Below are positions 11,911 to 24,224 of a stretch of 64,000 bases of DNA, one piece after another. A model generated the notes under the pieces. That model was not told where the DNA came from and searched no databases. It saw only the letters and a program-made list of their open reading frames with translations. Within the stretch, counting starts at the first letter, position 1; each line of letters begins with the position of its first letter. Location of the stretch: NCBI GenBank assembly GCA_019671005.1, contig CM033745.1:5627146-5691145 (forward strand), in the 5' to 3' direction. A program made the position numbers and the translations under genes. This stretch comes from Hibiscus mutabilis (Eukaryota; Streptophyta; Magnoliopsida; Malvales; Malvaceae).

Positions 11911-14166
11911 CATTTTATTTTGCATTTGAACAATATATATAGCAGACTGTAAACCCCTTCAGCTTTTGCTATAGCATCTACCAAATTGAACTTTAAAAGC
12001 TGACTTTAGTGTCGTGAAATCTAATCAAACCAGGATATGTCTTGCTCCTTGATTTGTTTAACAAATTTTAAATGCATTGAAATTTTCAATTTTAAATCGG
12101 TAGAAAAAATATTAATTGTCATATAAACATTGATGTGTATTATTGTTTATATTAAATTGACATAAACGATGATGAAATTAGAATGTTAACAAGTTTGGGA
12201 CTGAATTAGAATGGTGATCGTAGTTTGGGGATGAAATTAAAATATTAAAAAGTTCGGAGACTGATTTGAAATAAGAGTCATAGTTTGATGACATAATGAA
12301 TAAGAATTAACTCTAAAAATAATATATAAAAATAAAATATAACAAAAATATGAGCATAAAATTTTTGAATAACGAAGTGAATAATTTAAATCAAATATTA
12401 TAAAAAACTCATTATAGGACGAATCTCTCACTCTAACATAAAAATAAACAGATATGAATACACAATCATCGTAAAATTATATAATACAAATACTATTATG
12501 GATTATTTTATCAAAATTTACTAAATCAATTATACAAATATAATATACTCCACTACTTTATGGATAGTAAAATTTTAGGAGTTTTCGTTTCCCTTTCTTG
12601 TTAAAGAACATCATGGAAACTTTCCACGGACTTGTTAAAAGAACTCGTGGATGTACAAGAGTTGATCACTTTTGCTTGAATCCTTACAACTTTCTTCCTG
12701 TATGGACGTGACTTTTGCCTCTGCCCTCGCTTTCGGATATTAAGACCCAAAGAATAGAACAGTCCAGCCAAAAATACAAAATAAATAAAAGATGAAAGAA
12801 AGGGTCATCAAAAGAATATTCGGACTTTTTAGCTCTTGTATTGTATGGTCATTTTCTCAAGTCTTCTCTAAGTCCATGTTTCGCAATCTGAAAACAAAGC
12901 ATGCTCCTTGTCAGGAGGGACATGTTTTCGTACCAAACAAGGCCTAGTGAATTTATTTATTTTATTTTCTTCAATTTTGTTGAGTTGTTAGTAGAAGAAT
13001 CAATCAAACATAATCAACAGAAAATCAAAAGTAAAAGCTACCGATAAATGTTGGATGTATCAACAAGGTATATTGTACTTTCAAAAAAAAGAACACAAGT
13101 TTAGATTTTAGAGATATATTATTGAGAAAAAATAGCCTTACACTCTAAATATAAAATGGTAAGATAAACATGTATATTATAAAAAAAATAAAAGCCGAAA
13201 AGTTTAAATTGTTGTAGCTTCAAATTTAAAATGAAAAGATAAGCTTTTATTACAACAAAACAGTTACTGATCAACAGATCAAGTCATGAACTGATACTTC
13301 AGGGTAAAAGAAAAAAGGTAAAAAACATGGGATGTTTTGCACAACAGGATATTCTCTTGACTCACGAGCATCTGTGTGTGTTTCCAACGCTAAAACAACT
13401 CTACGGGGGGTTTACGTTAAAAAAAAACTCCACGGGTTTTTTTACGTAAATAATATATTATTTAATTAGTTAACGAAACAACAGTTAAAAAGTTATTTAT
13501 GAAAAAAGATTTAGTTGTTTCACATAGGATAAAATCGTATTCTCAAATTGTATTTTTTTAGAAGCGTATTTGTCAAACATATCTTTGATTACGTGACAAA
13601 AAATTCGTCAAAATTCTTTAAAATTACACCGATAAAAGCCAAAATAAAAAAATAATGTGCTAAAAACTTGAGAAAACATTTTCTTAAAAATGATTAAAAA
13701 TGAATAAAATTTAATACGCTTTTAAAGTGGATGTCAAATTGTCAATCACAAATTTTTTTAAAACAGTCGTATTGTATGTTCTTGTATAAATTTTTTATTT
13801 ATTTTTAACTTTTAAATAATTATGTTATTAATAATTTTATTTTTATTGAGTTATTATTAAAGTTTGAGCATATATTGAAGAGTTATAGAAAAAACAAAGA
13901 AAACGATGTAAAAAGAAAAGGCAAAAAATTCAAAGGGAAATTAAAAGAGTGTTTAAAAATGACCCCGGGAGTTTGGCGGTGTAGCCGTCAAAGACTCAAA
14001 GGTCTCTTTAACACACTCGATATTCGATAATATACATTTTTCTGAAACTATTCCATATTTTCATTCCCTTCATTTCACTCCTCGCGCCTAAATTTTTTCC
14101 CTTTCTATTGATCCACTTGATGTTTCGTTCAACACAATGTGAAATCCCTCAGTAAACTCGGAATTG
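11911..14166. other. intergenic region between GWD2 and UPL relics
   Basis: AT-rich DNA with many short A/T runs and no reading frame of interest. The last ~200 bp, from about 13960, are richer in C and G and probably hold the old UPL promoter. I see no clear transposon ends here. Confidence 0.4.
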
Positions 14167-14174
14167 TATAAAAA
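14167..14174 (+). promoter_or_regulatory. candidate TATA box of the UPL relic
   Basis: TATAAAAA sits 336 bp before the ATG at 14503 and is followed by a pyrimidine-rich leader. The old promoter therefore seems preserved, so the locus could still be transcribed. Confidence 0.4.
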
Positions 14175-14502
14175 GCCAAAATCAAACAAACACTTAAACC
14201 AAGCGCCACTCTGCAATTTGAGGTTTTCCTTTCTTTATTTCATTTCTTAACTCTCTCTCGAGAATCTATTTTTCTTTGATTTCATGAGCCATACTTTGGA
14301 TGTGTAATCATCTCTCTCGCCTTTCACAGGTTTCTCAATTTCTTAAAACACTTTAAGTATCTTCATGTTTTTATGTAATATAATAACATCTGATCTATTT
14401 GGTATTTTTTTTCTCGGTTTTCAAATGATGATATCTGTATTTTTTTCCTAAAAAAAGTTGGTTCGTCTTTTTAGTAGTTTGAAGTAGAGAAGTGGAGGTG
14501 AG

Positions 14503-17500
14503 ATGGCGAATATAAGATCGACTTTGCCTTCGAGGCTTCGCCAGCTTTTGTCTGGTGAAACCGCTATCGCTCCTTCTATTAAACTCGACTCTGGGCCTGT
14601 AAGTATTATTATTTTTCTTTAATTTTTTAGTTTTCCCGAGAAAATGCTCTCTGATCAGGGTTTATCAGATTTTTTTGAATCAGTTGCTCCTTTATCGTAG
14701 TGATTAGTATTTTAATGCTGTGCTTGTTTCTTTATGTTTTCTATGTTATTCATTGGTTGTTGATATAATGGATTCTTGGTTGGTTGCTTCTACGGTAGCG
14801 GCTAATGGAGAGATATTAATGCTTTAAGAACGAATTGATTCTTACATTGTAGTATTCATGTAGGCATAAATTTGTTATGTGCATTTTTTTATAAAGGGTA
14901 GGGAAGGGGTATCCAGAACTTTATTTCAATGGAAGTTCTTTGCCATGCTTGGTTGATTGTTATGTGCATTTTGTTAAAAACAAGTAAAACGTCTTAAACT
15001 GAAGTCCTCCTATTGTTTGTGGCATTTGACCCATTCTATCTGCGTAATAACCTTGGAAAAAGCATTAGTATTTGGAAATGTTTTCTCTAACAATCGACAC
15101 TCATTGGTTTTAGTTGCAACAATTATTCATACGAAACAAGAATCCAGGAGGTTTAGAGTTTGATTTTTTAATTAATGCTGGACTAGAAAATTAAAGCACT
15201 TGGTTTGTCATGGACAGTCACCTAAGGATGTGATTGACATTCTTGTTTAGTTTTCCGGAGAAAATGCTCTCTGATTAGGGTTTATTAGAATCTAGTGTTT
15301 TTTTTAACTGATTACCCCTTTCTTGTTGTGATTAGTATTTTAATGATGTGCTTGTTTCTTTATGTTTTCTATGTTATTTATTAGTTGTTGATATAATGGA
15401 TTGCTTCTACCATATAGGATACAGCAGCTAACTTAGAGATAGTAATTCTTTAAGAACAAATCGATTCTTACATTGTAGTATTAGATGTGGTCACAAATTT
15501 TCCATGTGCATTTAGCTAAAAAATAAGTAAAAAGTCTTAAACTGAAGACCTTCCCATTCAATCTGCATAATGACTTTGGAAAAAAACATTCAGTATTTGA
15601 AAATGTTTTCTCTAACAAGGACAATAGTTGGTGTCAATTTTAATGATTCATGTTGTTGGGCTGAGATGATATAGCACATTTACTCATGATCATTCATGTG
15701 AAGTAAGTATATTTAGAGAATTTGTTTTTTAAAAAATTTATTGGTGGACTAGAAAATTGAAGCATGTAGTTTGTCATGAACTGTCATCTTAGGATGTGAT
15801 GATCTTTTTCACACTTCCTTTTTTTTTGAATAGCCTTTTTTCTTTTAGAAGAAAAACTAATGTCCGCAATCACTATATTGCATTCCTTGTTATTTTACCA
15901 AGGTATGAAATTTTCTGTGTGCTTCTAGGCTTACATGCTGACAACACAGTTTCTTTATCATCAATATATGGACGGAATTATTTATACAAATGGAATACAT
16001 TTGGTTTTCTTTGATTAGATTCTTTCGATGTCATTTAAATCTAGAGCTTAGGCATGTCAAACTGATTGGTGCTAGTTCCTTTTCTACCTACCTGTGGAAT
16101 ATTATTATGTTATCATGCGGTTGGTGCCGGTGCTTGCAATTGGATGTCTATGTAAACTTTTTGTTCTGGTAATACTATAATTTCATAATTTATGTGACAT
16201 TTCTTCAGTCAGTACAAGTTTGACGTGTAAATTCTATGTTCAGTTAGTTGTTGCTCGACTCTTAGACCTTTGGCAAAGTGCTCATCTCCTTGAGAACATC
16301 TATTTTATCGTGCTACATTTTGGAAGTATTAGAAGTTTCTTATAATTTTTCTTTTATTTTTTGTGTGAAAATTTTGGAATCCATCTTAATTGTCACAAGA
16401 GAATCATTGACATCTATGCATTTTTCACAACAATGCAACTCAAATTTCATTGTTAACTAAGTTGTATGAATAATTATGACGTACCAGTTGGCAATACTCA
16501 ACAAGCTTTAATGCAACTAATAAGAGGTGATGTTTTGAGTTCCTTGGCATTACGTACTCTTGGTTGTTATGACCTTTGATAATTGAGCTTCAAATTTGGC
16601 ATTAGTCTTATGCTTTAAAATTTGGGTTTTTTTAGATTGTCTTTTCATATATTATTATTATTAATTATGTTTTGTTCCTCCCATCTTTCTTTAGGGAATA
16701 AAGATCCAACATAAACTCACAAACATGCTTTAGGAAAATTATGCATATATATTGATGTATATTTAATGATTGTCATGTACTTTCTTGAATGAAATATATA
16801 CTGGTTTCCATGAGCTTGCCTGAATGGTCCAGAAAAATTCTATGTTCTTTTCCGTGATCTCCCCCTCTTTCTGGGAAATAAATCTAACATGCATTGTCAC
16901 TTGCAGCCTCCTCAAATTAAAGCATTTATTGATAAAGTGATTCAGAGCCCTTTACAGGATATAGCAATACCTCTTTCAGGCTTTCGATGGGAGTATAGTA
17001 AGGTGATTTTATACTAATTTCTCTTGCTTGCCTCTTTCTTTTGGTTCTTTTACTCACTCATTGCTTTTAATTCAGGGGAATTTTCATCATTGGAGGCCAC
17101 TATTTCTTCATTTTGATACATATTTCAAGACTTACTTGTCTTGTAGAAATGATCTCCTCCTTTCAGATAAAATTCTAGAGGATGATAGTCCATTTCCAAA
17201 GCATGCAGTTCTTCAAATACTACGAGTTATGCGAACAATATTGGAGAATTGCCCCAACAAAAGTTCATTTGATGGTTTGGAGGTATGTTGAGATGAAGTC
17301 AGAAATTGTTTTAACTACAGTGACTTGCAAACATGTTTAAGTCCTACTGACTAGTTAACTATGTGCTTCTCCTATACTGTTTTATCTAATACAACTCTTG
17401 TGTTGTCCTTTCAGCATTTCAAGTTCCTACTTTCATCCACTGATCCTGAAATTCTTATAGCTACACCGGAGACTCTTTCTGCTCTTGTTAAAATAAACCC

Positions 17501-20500
17501 ATCAAAGGTCCACGGGAGTGGTAAGCTGATTGGATGTGTCTCAGTAAACAGCTATCTGCTTTCTCTTGCTCAGGGATGGGGGAGCAAGGAGGAGGGCTTG
17601 GGTCTGTATTCGTCTGTTTTGGCAAATGAGAGAACAAATGAGGAGGGGCTCAGTTTATTTCCATCCGACATGAAAAATGACTGTGGCAAGTCTCAAGACC
17701 GAATTGGTTCTAGCCTTTATTTTGAATTGCGTGAGCCCAATACTCAAGGTACTGAAGAAAGCAGTGGTAGTGCAAGTTCTAGAGTCATTCACATGCCAGA
17801 TCTACATTTGCAGGAGGAGGATCTGGTAATAATGAAGCAATGTATCGAGCAGTACAATGTGCCCACTGAGCTCCGGTTTTCATTGCTAACAAGAATTAGA
17901 TATGCACATGCCTTTCGGTCACCCAGGATATGCAGGCTGTACAACAGGGTTTGCCTTCTTGCATTTATTGTGCTTATTCAGTCTAGCGATGCTAATGATG
18001 AGCTGACATCATTTTTTGCGAATGAGCCGGAGTATACAAATGAATTGATCAGGATTGTGCGGTCAGAAGAAACTATTCCTGGAACTATTAGAACTCTCGC
18101 GGTGCTCGCATTAGGAGCTCAATTAGCTGCATATTCAGCATCTCATGACCGGGCACGAATTTTGAGTGGGTCAAGTATTAGTTTTACTGTAGGAAATCGA
18201 ATGATTCTCCTGAATGTGCTCCAGAAGGCAGTTTTATCACTGAAAGGTTGTAGCGATCTATCATCCCTTGCTTTTATCGAGGCTCTTCAGTTCTATATGC
18301 TTCATATTATGTCATCCTCTGCATCAGGGAGTAATATAAGAGGGTCAGGAATGGTCCCAACCTTTTTACCTCTTTTAGAGGATTCTGACCCAAATCACAT
18401 GCATCTTGTCTATTTGGCTGTAAAAGCTCTGTAAAAGCTCATGGATTACAGTAGTTCAGCTGTGTCAATGCTTAGAGAACTGGGTGGAGTGGAGCTTTTG
18501 TCTCAGAGGCTACAAATAGAAGTTCATAGAGTTATTGGTTTGTCTGGTGGAAATGAAAATTCAGTGGTCATGGGTGAATGCTCAAGATACAGTGATGACC
18601 AGTTGTATTCCCAAAAAAGGCTTATCAAGGTGCTTTTGAAGGCTCTTGGTTCTGCTACATATGCACCTGCAAACTCCACCAGAGTGCAGAACCTAAATGA
18701 CACTTCTCTGCCTGTGACATTGTCACTCATATATGGAAATGCTAATAAATTTGGGGGTGATATTTACTACTCTGCTGTGACTGTCATGAGTGAAATGATC
18801 CATAAAGATCCAACTTGTCTTGCTGCACTTCTTGAACTGGGTCTTCTAGATTCCTTTTTATCTTCAGTGTTATCTGGGGTACTTCCATCTTCAAGGGCTA
18901 TAATATGTGTTCCAAATGGCCTTAGTGCCATTTGTCTTAATGCCAAAGGCTTGGAGGCAGTGAAAGGAACCTGGGCATTGCGGTTTTTGGTTGATATCTT
19001 TACCAGCAAGAAGTATGTGCTGGCAATGAATGAAGCAATTGTTCCTTTGGCTAATGCAGTTGAAGAGCTTGTGCGCCATGTAACTTCTTCTCAGTGTTGT
19101 TGATATAATAATTGAAATTGTAAATAAAATTGCTTTCTTTGGGGACAACAGTGCCTGTTGTGGGCCATTATTTGTGGAAAAAGTTAACGGGAGCACTGCA
19201 ATGGAAACTGATTCTGAAGACAAAGGAAATGAAGAGCATTGTAGTCTGGTTGGTTCACTGGAATCTGCAACTGAAGGAATTAGTGATGAACAGTTTCTCC
19301 AATTGAGCATCTTGCATCTGATGGTTTTGCTTCATAGAACGGAGAATTCTAAAACATGTCGCTTGTTTGTGGAGAAATCAGGAATTGAGGCTTTACTGAA
19401 GCTTCTTTTAAGGTCCAGTATTAAGTACAGTCATCAGAGGGGGTGTCAATTGCTTTACATAGCACCATGGTTTTTAAAGGGTTCACTCAGCATCACTCTG
19501 CTCCTCTTGCACGTGCATTCTGTTCTTCTCTTAGGGAACATTTAAAGAAAGCTTTGACTGGATTTGGTGCAGCTTCAGGATCCTTTTTACTGGATCCTAG
19601 GGTGATGCCTGATGATGGAGTCTTTTCTCCTCTTTTCCTTGTTGAGTTCCTTCTATTTCTTGCTGCTTCCAAAGATAATCGCTGGGTTAGTGCATTGCTT
19701 GCAGAACTTGGAAATGGCAGCAAAGATGTTCTTGAAGATCTTGGTCGTGTCCATCGTGAAATTTTGTGGCAAATTTTTCTCCTTGAAGATGCCAAGGTTG
19801 AAATTAAGGATGATGGTGCGAGTACTAGTTCTGTGGAGCCTGAGTCACAACGAGATTTTAGTGCTAATAATAATGACGAGCAAAGGATGAACTCCTTCAG
19901 AGATTTCCTTGATCCTTTATTAAGGAGGAGGACAATGGGATGGAGTGTTGAATCCCAGTTCTTTGACCTTGCAAACCTTTATCGTGACCTTGGCCATGCT
20001 ACTGGCTTTCAACAAAGATTCGGTATTGATGGTTTGATCATGCGTTTTGGAGCTAATCATTCTACTTCATCTGATGCTTCTGGATCTATCAATAACAAGG
20101 AATATGACAAGCAAAGGTCCTATCGCACTTCTTGCCGTGGCATGGTGAGGTCACTTTCCTTGCATATTACCTATTTGTTTCAAGAGGTGGGAAAAGTGAT
20201 GTTACTTCCTTCACGTCGTCGGGATGATACGATTAACGCTTCCCCTGCATCAAAATCTGTTGCTTCTAGTTTTGCCTCTATTGCATTGGATCACATGAAC
20301 TTTGAAGGTCATGTTAAATCTTCAGGTTCGGAAGCATTCATATTGCCAAAGTATCGCTACTTAGGTAAGGTTATTGATTTCATTGATAGCGTTCTTCTGG
20401 AATGCTATTATGTTAAATTGCTTTTATGGTCGTGGAGTTATTAAATCAGTTTTGACAACTTTTGATGCTACCAGTCAATTACACTCTACAGTTAATAGGG

Positions 20501-20577
20501 CTCCAGCATCTCCTATGGATACAGATGATGTAACTGTAAAGCAGGAGGAAAAAGATGGAGATCATGCATGGATTTAT
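14503..20577 (+). pseudogene. UPL1: 5' part of a UPL1/UPL2-type HECT E3 ubiquitin ligase
   Basis: Exons 14503-14598, 16907-17002, 17076-17282 and a long exon from 17415 encode the N-terminal armadillo-like region (DUF908/DUF913) of plant UPL1/UPL2. It begins MANIRSTLPSRLRQLL and includes VKINPSKVHGSGKLIG and LAQGWGSKEEGLGLY. Intact proteins are about 3,600-3,700 residues and end in a catalytic HECT domain that ubiquitinates target proteins. Here the reading frame has an in-frame TAA at 18432-18434, where a glutamine codon is expected in KAL-Q-KLMD. It also has frameshifts near 19090, 19435 and 20402, the last with loss of several codons. It ends abruptly after HAWIY, where a copia LTR begins. 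No UBA, UIM or HECT sequence follows in this window. The conserved introns exclude a retrocopy. Confidence 0.93.
14631..15805. repeat. ~620-bp tandem duplication in UPL intron 1
   Basis: The stretch from TTTTCCCGAGAAAATGCTCT (14631) reappears as TTTTCCGGAGAAAATGCTCT (15251). Further matches keep about the same spacing: the GATTAGTATTTTAATG block at ~14701 and ~15330, the TCTTAAACTGAAG block at ~14990 and ~15535, and TTTGTCATG..GTCA near 15205 and 15770. The copies differ by scattered substitutions and small indels, so the duplication is old. Confidence 0.8.
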
Positions 20578-21016
20578 TGTAGGATAATACGGCTTGTATA
20601 TTATGTAAAAGACTTGTAAATTATGTAAAAGACTAAGAGTTATCTGTTAGTAGGATTAGAAGTCTTTTATTATTAGGATTCCTAGTTAGAGATAAATTTT
20701 TAAGGACTCTATAAAAAAGTTCTATGTTGAAACCCATTCTATGTTGAATAACATAACACTCTTTCTTCTGTTTTTACTACTTTCTACATGGTATCAGCTT
20801 GGGTTTTGATCTTTTAAATAAAAACCCTAGTCGATGGCCACCTTTTCTTATAATTCTTTTACTGAAATCACTTCACCAGAGATTATTTCTAGTTCTGACG
20901 ATCTCAATGACTCTTCTAGTCTTGTTATTATCTGTCATAGATTGAATGGAAATAATTATTTGGAATGGTCTCAATTTGTCAAGATCAGCCTGATTGTTGG
21001 TGTCAGTGATATGTGA
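20578..21016 (+). mobile_element. Ty1/copia retrotransposon fragment: 5' LTR, primer site, gag start
   Basis: A sequence starting TGTAGGATAATACGG (20578) and ending TTTCTACA (20788) behaves as a 211-bp LTR. It is followed at once by TGGTATCAGC, a shortened Met-tRNA primer-binding site. An ORF at 20834-21016 encodes the N-terminus of a copia gag (RLNGNNYLEWSQFVKISL) but stops after 60 residues. No protease, integrase, reverse transcriptase or second LTR is visible to the right, so the element was truncated or recombined after inserting into the UPL exon. Confidence 0.85.
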
Positions 21017-22749
21017 CTCAAATTTACTTATGGCATAGTCAATATTCATACCCCTAATTGAAGAAGAATAGCCTCTTTCTAGAACTTAAAGTTCTCACTG
21101 GTTAGTTCAGGGATAACTACTCTATTATCAGACATATTCATAAGTTGTAATGCTGCAAAATAAATTGACATACGTGCTTAATATAAATTTAAGGCATACA
21201 TAATTCATAATTTACATTAATAATGAATCTAGTGACATAAAAATTGTTTGTAGGCTAAATTTTTAATTCGATTAGATTCATTTTATGATAGAATTATTTT
21301 CTATCCCTTATATAAAAATTATTAAATTTATTTCATAACTCCTGTAAGTAATTATAAAAACTCATCTAATAATTTTTACCTTAATAAGTTATGTAATGGG
21401 ATTTAATATCTAAACTTTTCTTATGTGATTTAACTTTAGTAATTTTATTTAACTAAAGATATTGTGGCTAGTCTTTAACTAAATAAAATTATGAAGATCA
21501 CTTAGCGTAGCCCTAAGCTTTATTCAAAGTTGTTGCTAATTCATTATGCAATATTTTATGTCTAATCCTTATGAGATTCTTGTCGTAATTTTATTTAATT
21601 AAAGTTGTTGTGGCTAATTCTCTAATTAAATAAGTTATTCGGATCCTTAGACATATATTCTATAGTTTTATTGCTTAATACTTTATGCAATAAGTCTTAA
21701 AATTTTATGTATTTAACTTTATGTATATAACTAATTATTGGATAAGTTATATATCATCTCTTAATTTAAGCACATACAATAATTATTTTTAAAATTTATT
21801 TTTAATAAACTTATTAATAAATTTTTAAAAAATTTAATAAAATCTTACGAGTTTAAAACAAAAGTCTTCAACAAAATTTTAGAATTTAAATATCAACATG
21901 ACATTTTAATTTTGAGAAACATAAAATTTTAAAACAACAAGGCAGAGATTTAACCATGCTTTAATTCCAAATGTAAGCATAAATCGAGCAAAACGCAACG
22001 GAAAGATTAAAAATCATAAATACCTACAGTCATTATCAAAACCTTATGCCAATTGAGATGTGGTTGCACCACCGTCGAGCACGTCGAACACTTGAAACCA
22101 CTGTAACAACACTAGGAACCGATGCTGAATATAGCGAATTCGACTACAAAAAAAAAAAAACTAAAATGTCAAAGTCTTCTAAGCACTTGAAAATTCTCAC
22201 TAGATAAAATATAATACTTTGTGATTATTGGTGTTTAGGGACCTTGTGCCAATAGGTATTTATAGGGGTTTTTCCATAAAAAAAAAATCCACGAATTAAA
22301 CATTTCTGCCCCTTAACCTCCAACTTTTGGCGCGGCAGTTCACCACGAACCATCCACAATCTCGACGTGAGAGTGGTTGAATTGAAACGTAGGAATGACC
22401 CACGAACTGCATTCAATTCCAACACTATTCATAGAGATCTATATCTGAAGTTAAACATGAATAGAATGAAAACTATAATTGGGTAACCGAAATTACATAG
22501 GGAAATAAAAGAAAATTAATTAAAAAAGTTTAGTCCTAACATAAAGTGAGTGACGGATCCAGTAATTCAAGAATGGGTTCAAAAAAATATTAATGGATAT
22601 GTAATTTTCATTTTTTTCCTTTTTACACACTAAATTAATTTTTTTGAAGAAAACACTCCCCAAAAGTGGGGTTAAATTGCCCCCTTGGTGGCGCCATAAA
22701 CATGCTTGAGCATATATTTAAATAATTGTTAAAAAACATAACTTCTTTA
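21017..22749. other. AT-rich DNA with unclassified repeat-like segment
   Basis: No coding region is supported. From ~21180 to 21900 the sequence is extremely AT-rich with repeated TTTAATTAAA-like blocks around 21420-21640. From ~22050 to 22440 it is more balanced and looks like the end of an old LTR element read on the minus strand, but I could not find matching terminal repeats. Confidence 0.35.
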
Positions 22750-23279
22750 TCAAGATGTAACCTCCTCCAATGCAAATAATACGCCACCAACAAAAGCTCT
22801 AAAAGCAACAGCAAATCCAGCTGCACAGCCACAGGTCACCTTTTCGAAACATTTCGTAAATAAATGAAAATTAGAAAATTGAGAAGTATAAAATCTTCAT
22901 TGTTTGAAAAAATGATACACCACAATCAAATATATAACTTCCAATTAAGGCAAAAACCATTAAGAAATACAACAAAAGAGATAGTTAAATATATAACTCC
23001 CAACTAAGGCAAATACATTACTATTGCATTCCAAGGCTGTAACCAACAAATGATTGTAAGATAAACCATAAAACAACTTGTAAGTCCAGTCATAAAGTCA
23101 CTTGAATCATGAAATTTTCAGATAAAACTGAACTGAAATGATATTCTAACATTAGCATAATTATATTGCCAAGTGTTTACTTGTCCAAGTAAAGAAGCAA
23201 TACAAGCACCAGTATGGACAAGAGAACTTTCTTTTCCCAGAGCTTGACCACCTCCAACAGAACCAATACTTCCAAATAT
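22750..23279 (-). pseudogene. relic of a CLC-family chloride channel/antiporter
   Basis: Two fragments in the right order on the minus strand match plant CLC proteins. Exon 23181-23279 reads IFGSIGSVGGG..LGKE..LVHTGACIASLLGQ, with an upstream AG acceptor and a following GT donor. It covers the selectivity-filter region around the GKEGP motif, changed here to GKESS. After a short intron, 22753-22839 reads TCGCAAGFAVAFRAFVGGV followed by LFALEE, and then meets a TGA at 22750-22752. In intact CLCs this is the next core helix pair, with FRAPVGG. Functional CLCs move chloride or nitrate across tonoplast or endomembranes. Only about 60 of roughly 780 residues remain here, and I found no other exons in the flanks. 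Confidence 0.85.
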
Positions 23280-24081
23280 CTGCAAATTACAATGAGAAAA
23301 TGCAACTGAAATAATTGCTAAAAGGTGTGGATGTGGGTTGATAAAACATGAAAACCCAATCTGATTTCCTAGGATTTTATTAAAAAGTACATGTCATGCG
23401 GACTATACAATGACAACTGATTTATAATTAATCTCAAGTTGCAAAATCGTACTAGCAAAATTCTTCCGTTAAAAAATGAAAAATATCATTTTCATCTTTA
23501 AAAGTTTTTGAAGAAAAAAGAGAGAGTTCACATGAGATGATTTAGTCAGCTAAAAGTGGGACTCATAATATATTACTTTATTGAGAAAAAGAAAAATTAA
23601 CAGGTTACATCAGTATTTTCTAACGGAAGATAATGAAAGAAACCAAAATGAAACTGAATTAAAAGTTGGGTGGTCCCAATAAAAATCTTAAAACTTCGGT
23701 TACAAAAATAAAAGTGCCCTAAGAATTTGGTGACCATTGATGTACTTTACCCATAAATAAACATAACACAATACAACAACATGAAAAAAAAAACTAAAAT
23801 AAAACAATATAAATATATAAGTACATTAAAATTAATACAACATGAATTATAATGCAAATTTTATAATGGTTGCCGTGGCAAGCTTCAAATGGGATATTGT
23901 GCATTTCTTATTATTATAGCCAATACCACAGTTTCCGAGCAAGTTAATTTAGAGGAGCAAGCACGTTGACCTCCATTAGTTTGACCAAACAAACTCCCTG
24001 TTTCGATTTTTCATTGAACGGTATTTGTTAATAATATATGAAGCACGACTCGTAGAACCAACTCGGAATCTAACTCGAATG
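23280..24081. other. intergenic region
   Basis: AT-rich DNA without a supported gene. It could hide upstream exons of the CLC relic, but I recognise none. Confidence 0.4.
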
Positions 24082-24224
24082 TATATAAATATGAGGGCTG
24101 TCAGATCTTGGTAAAGGCACAAGTGTTTACTTTTTTCGCTTTCAATTGAGCGTTGTTTCAGAATAAGCCAGAAAGTCAATATAAAGTGTAAGGAAAGAGG
24201 ATAAGTAGCTCTTGGTATCTTGTA

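Noticed and set aside
18891..19310. 139-codon minus-strand open frame
   Set aside because: It is the antisense shadow of the UPL coding sequence.
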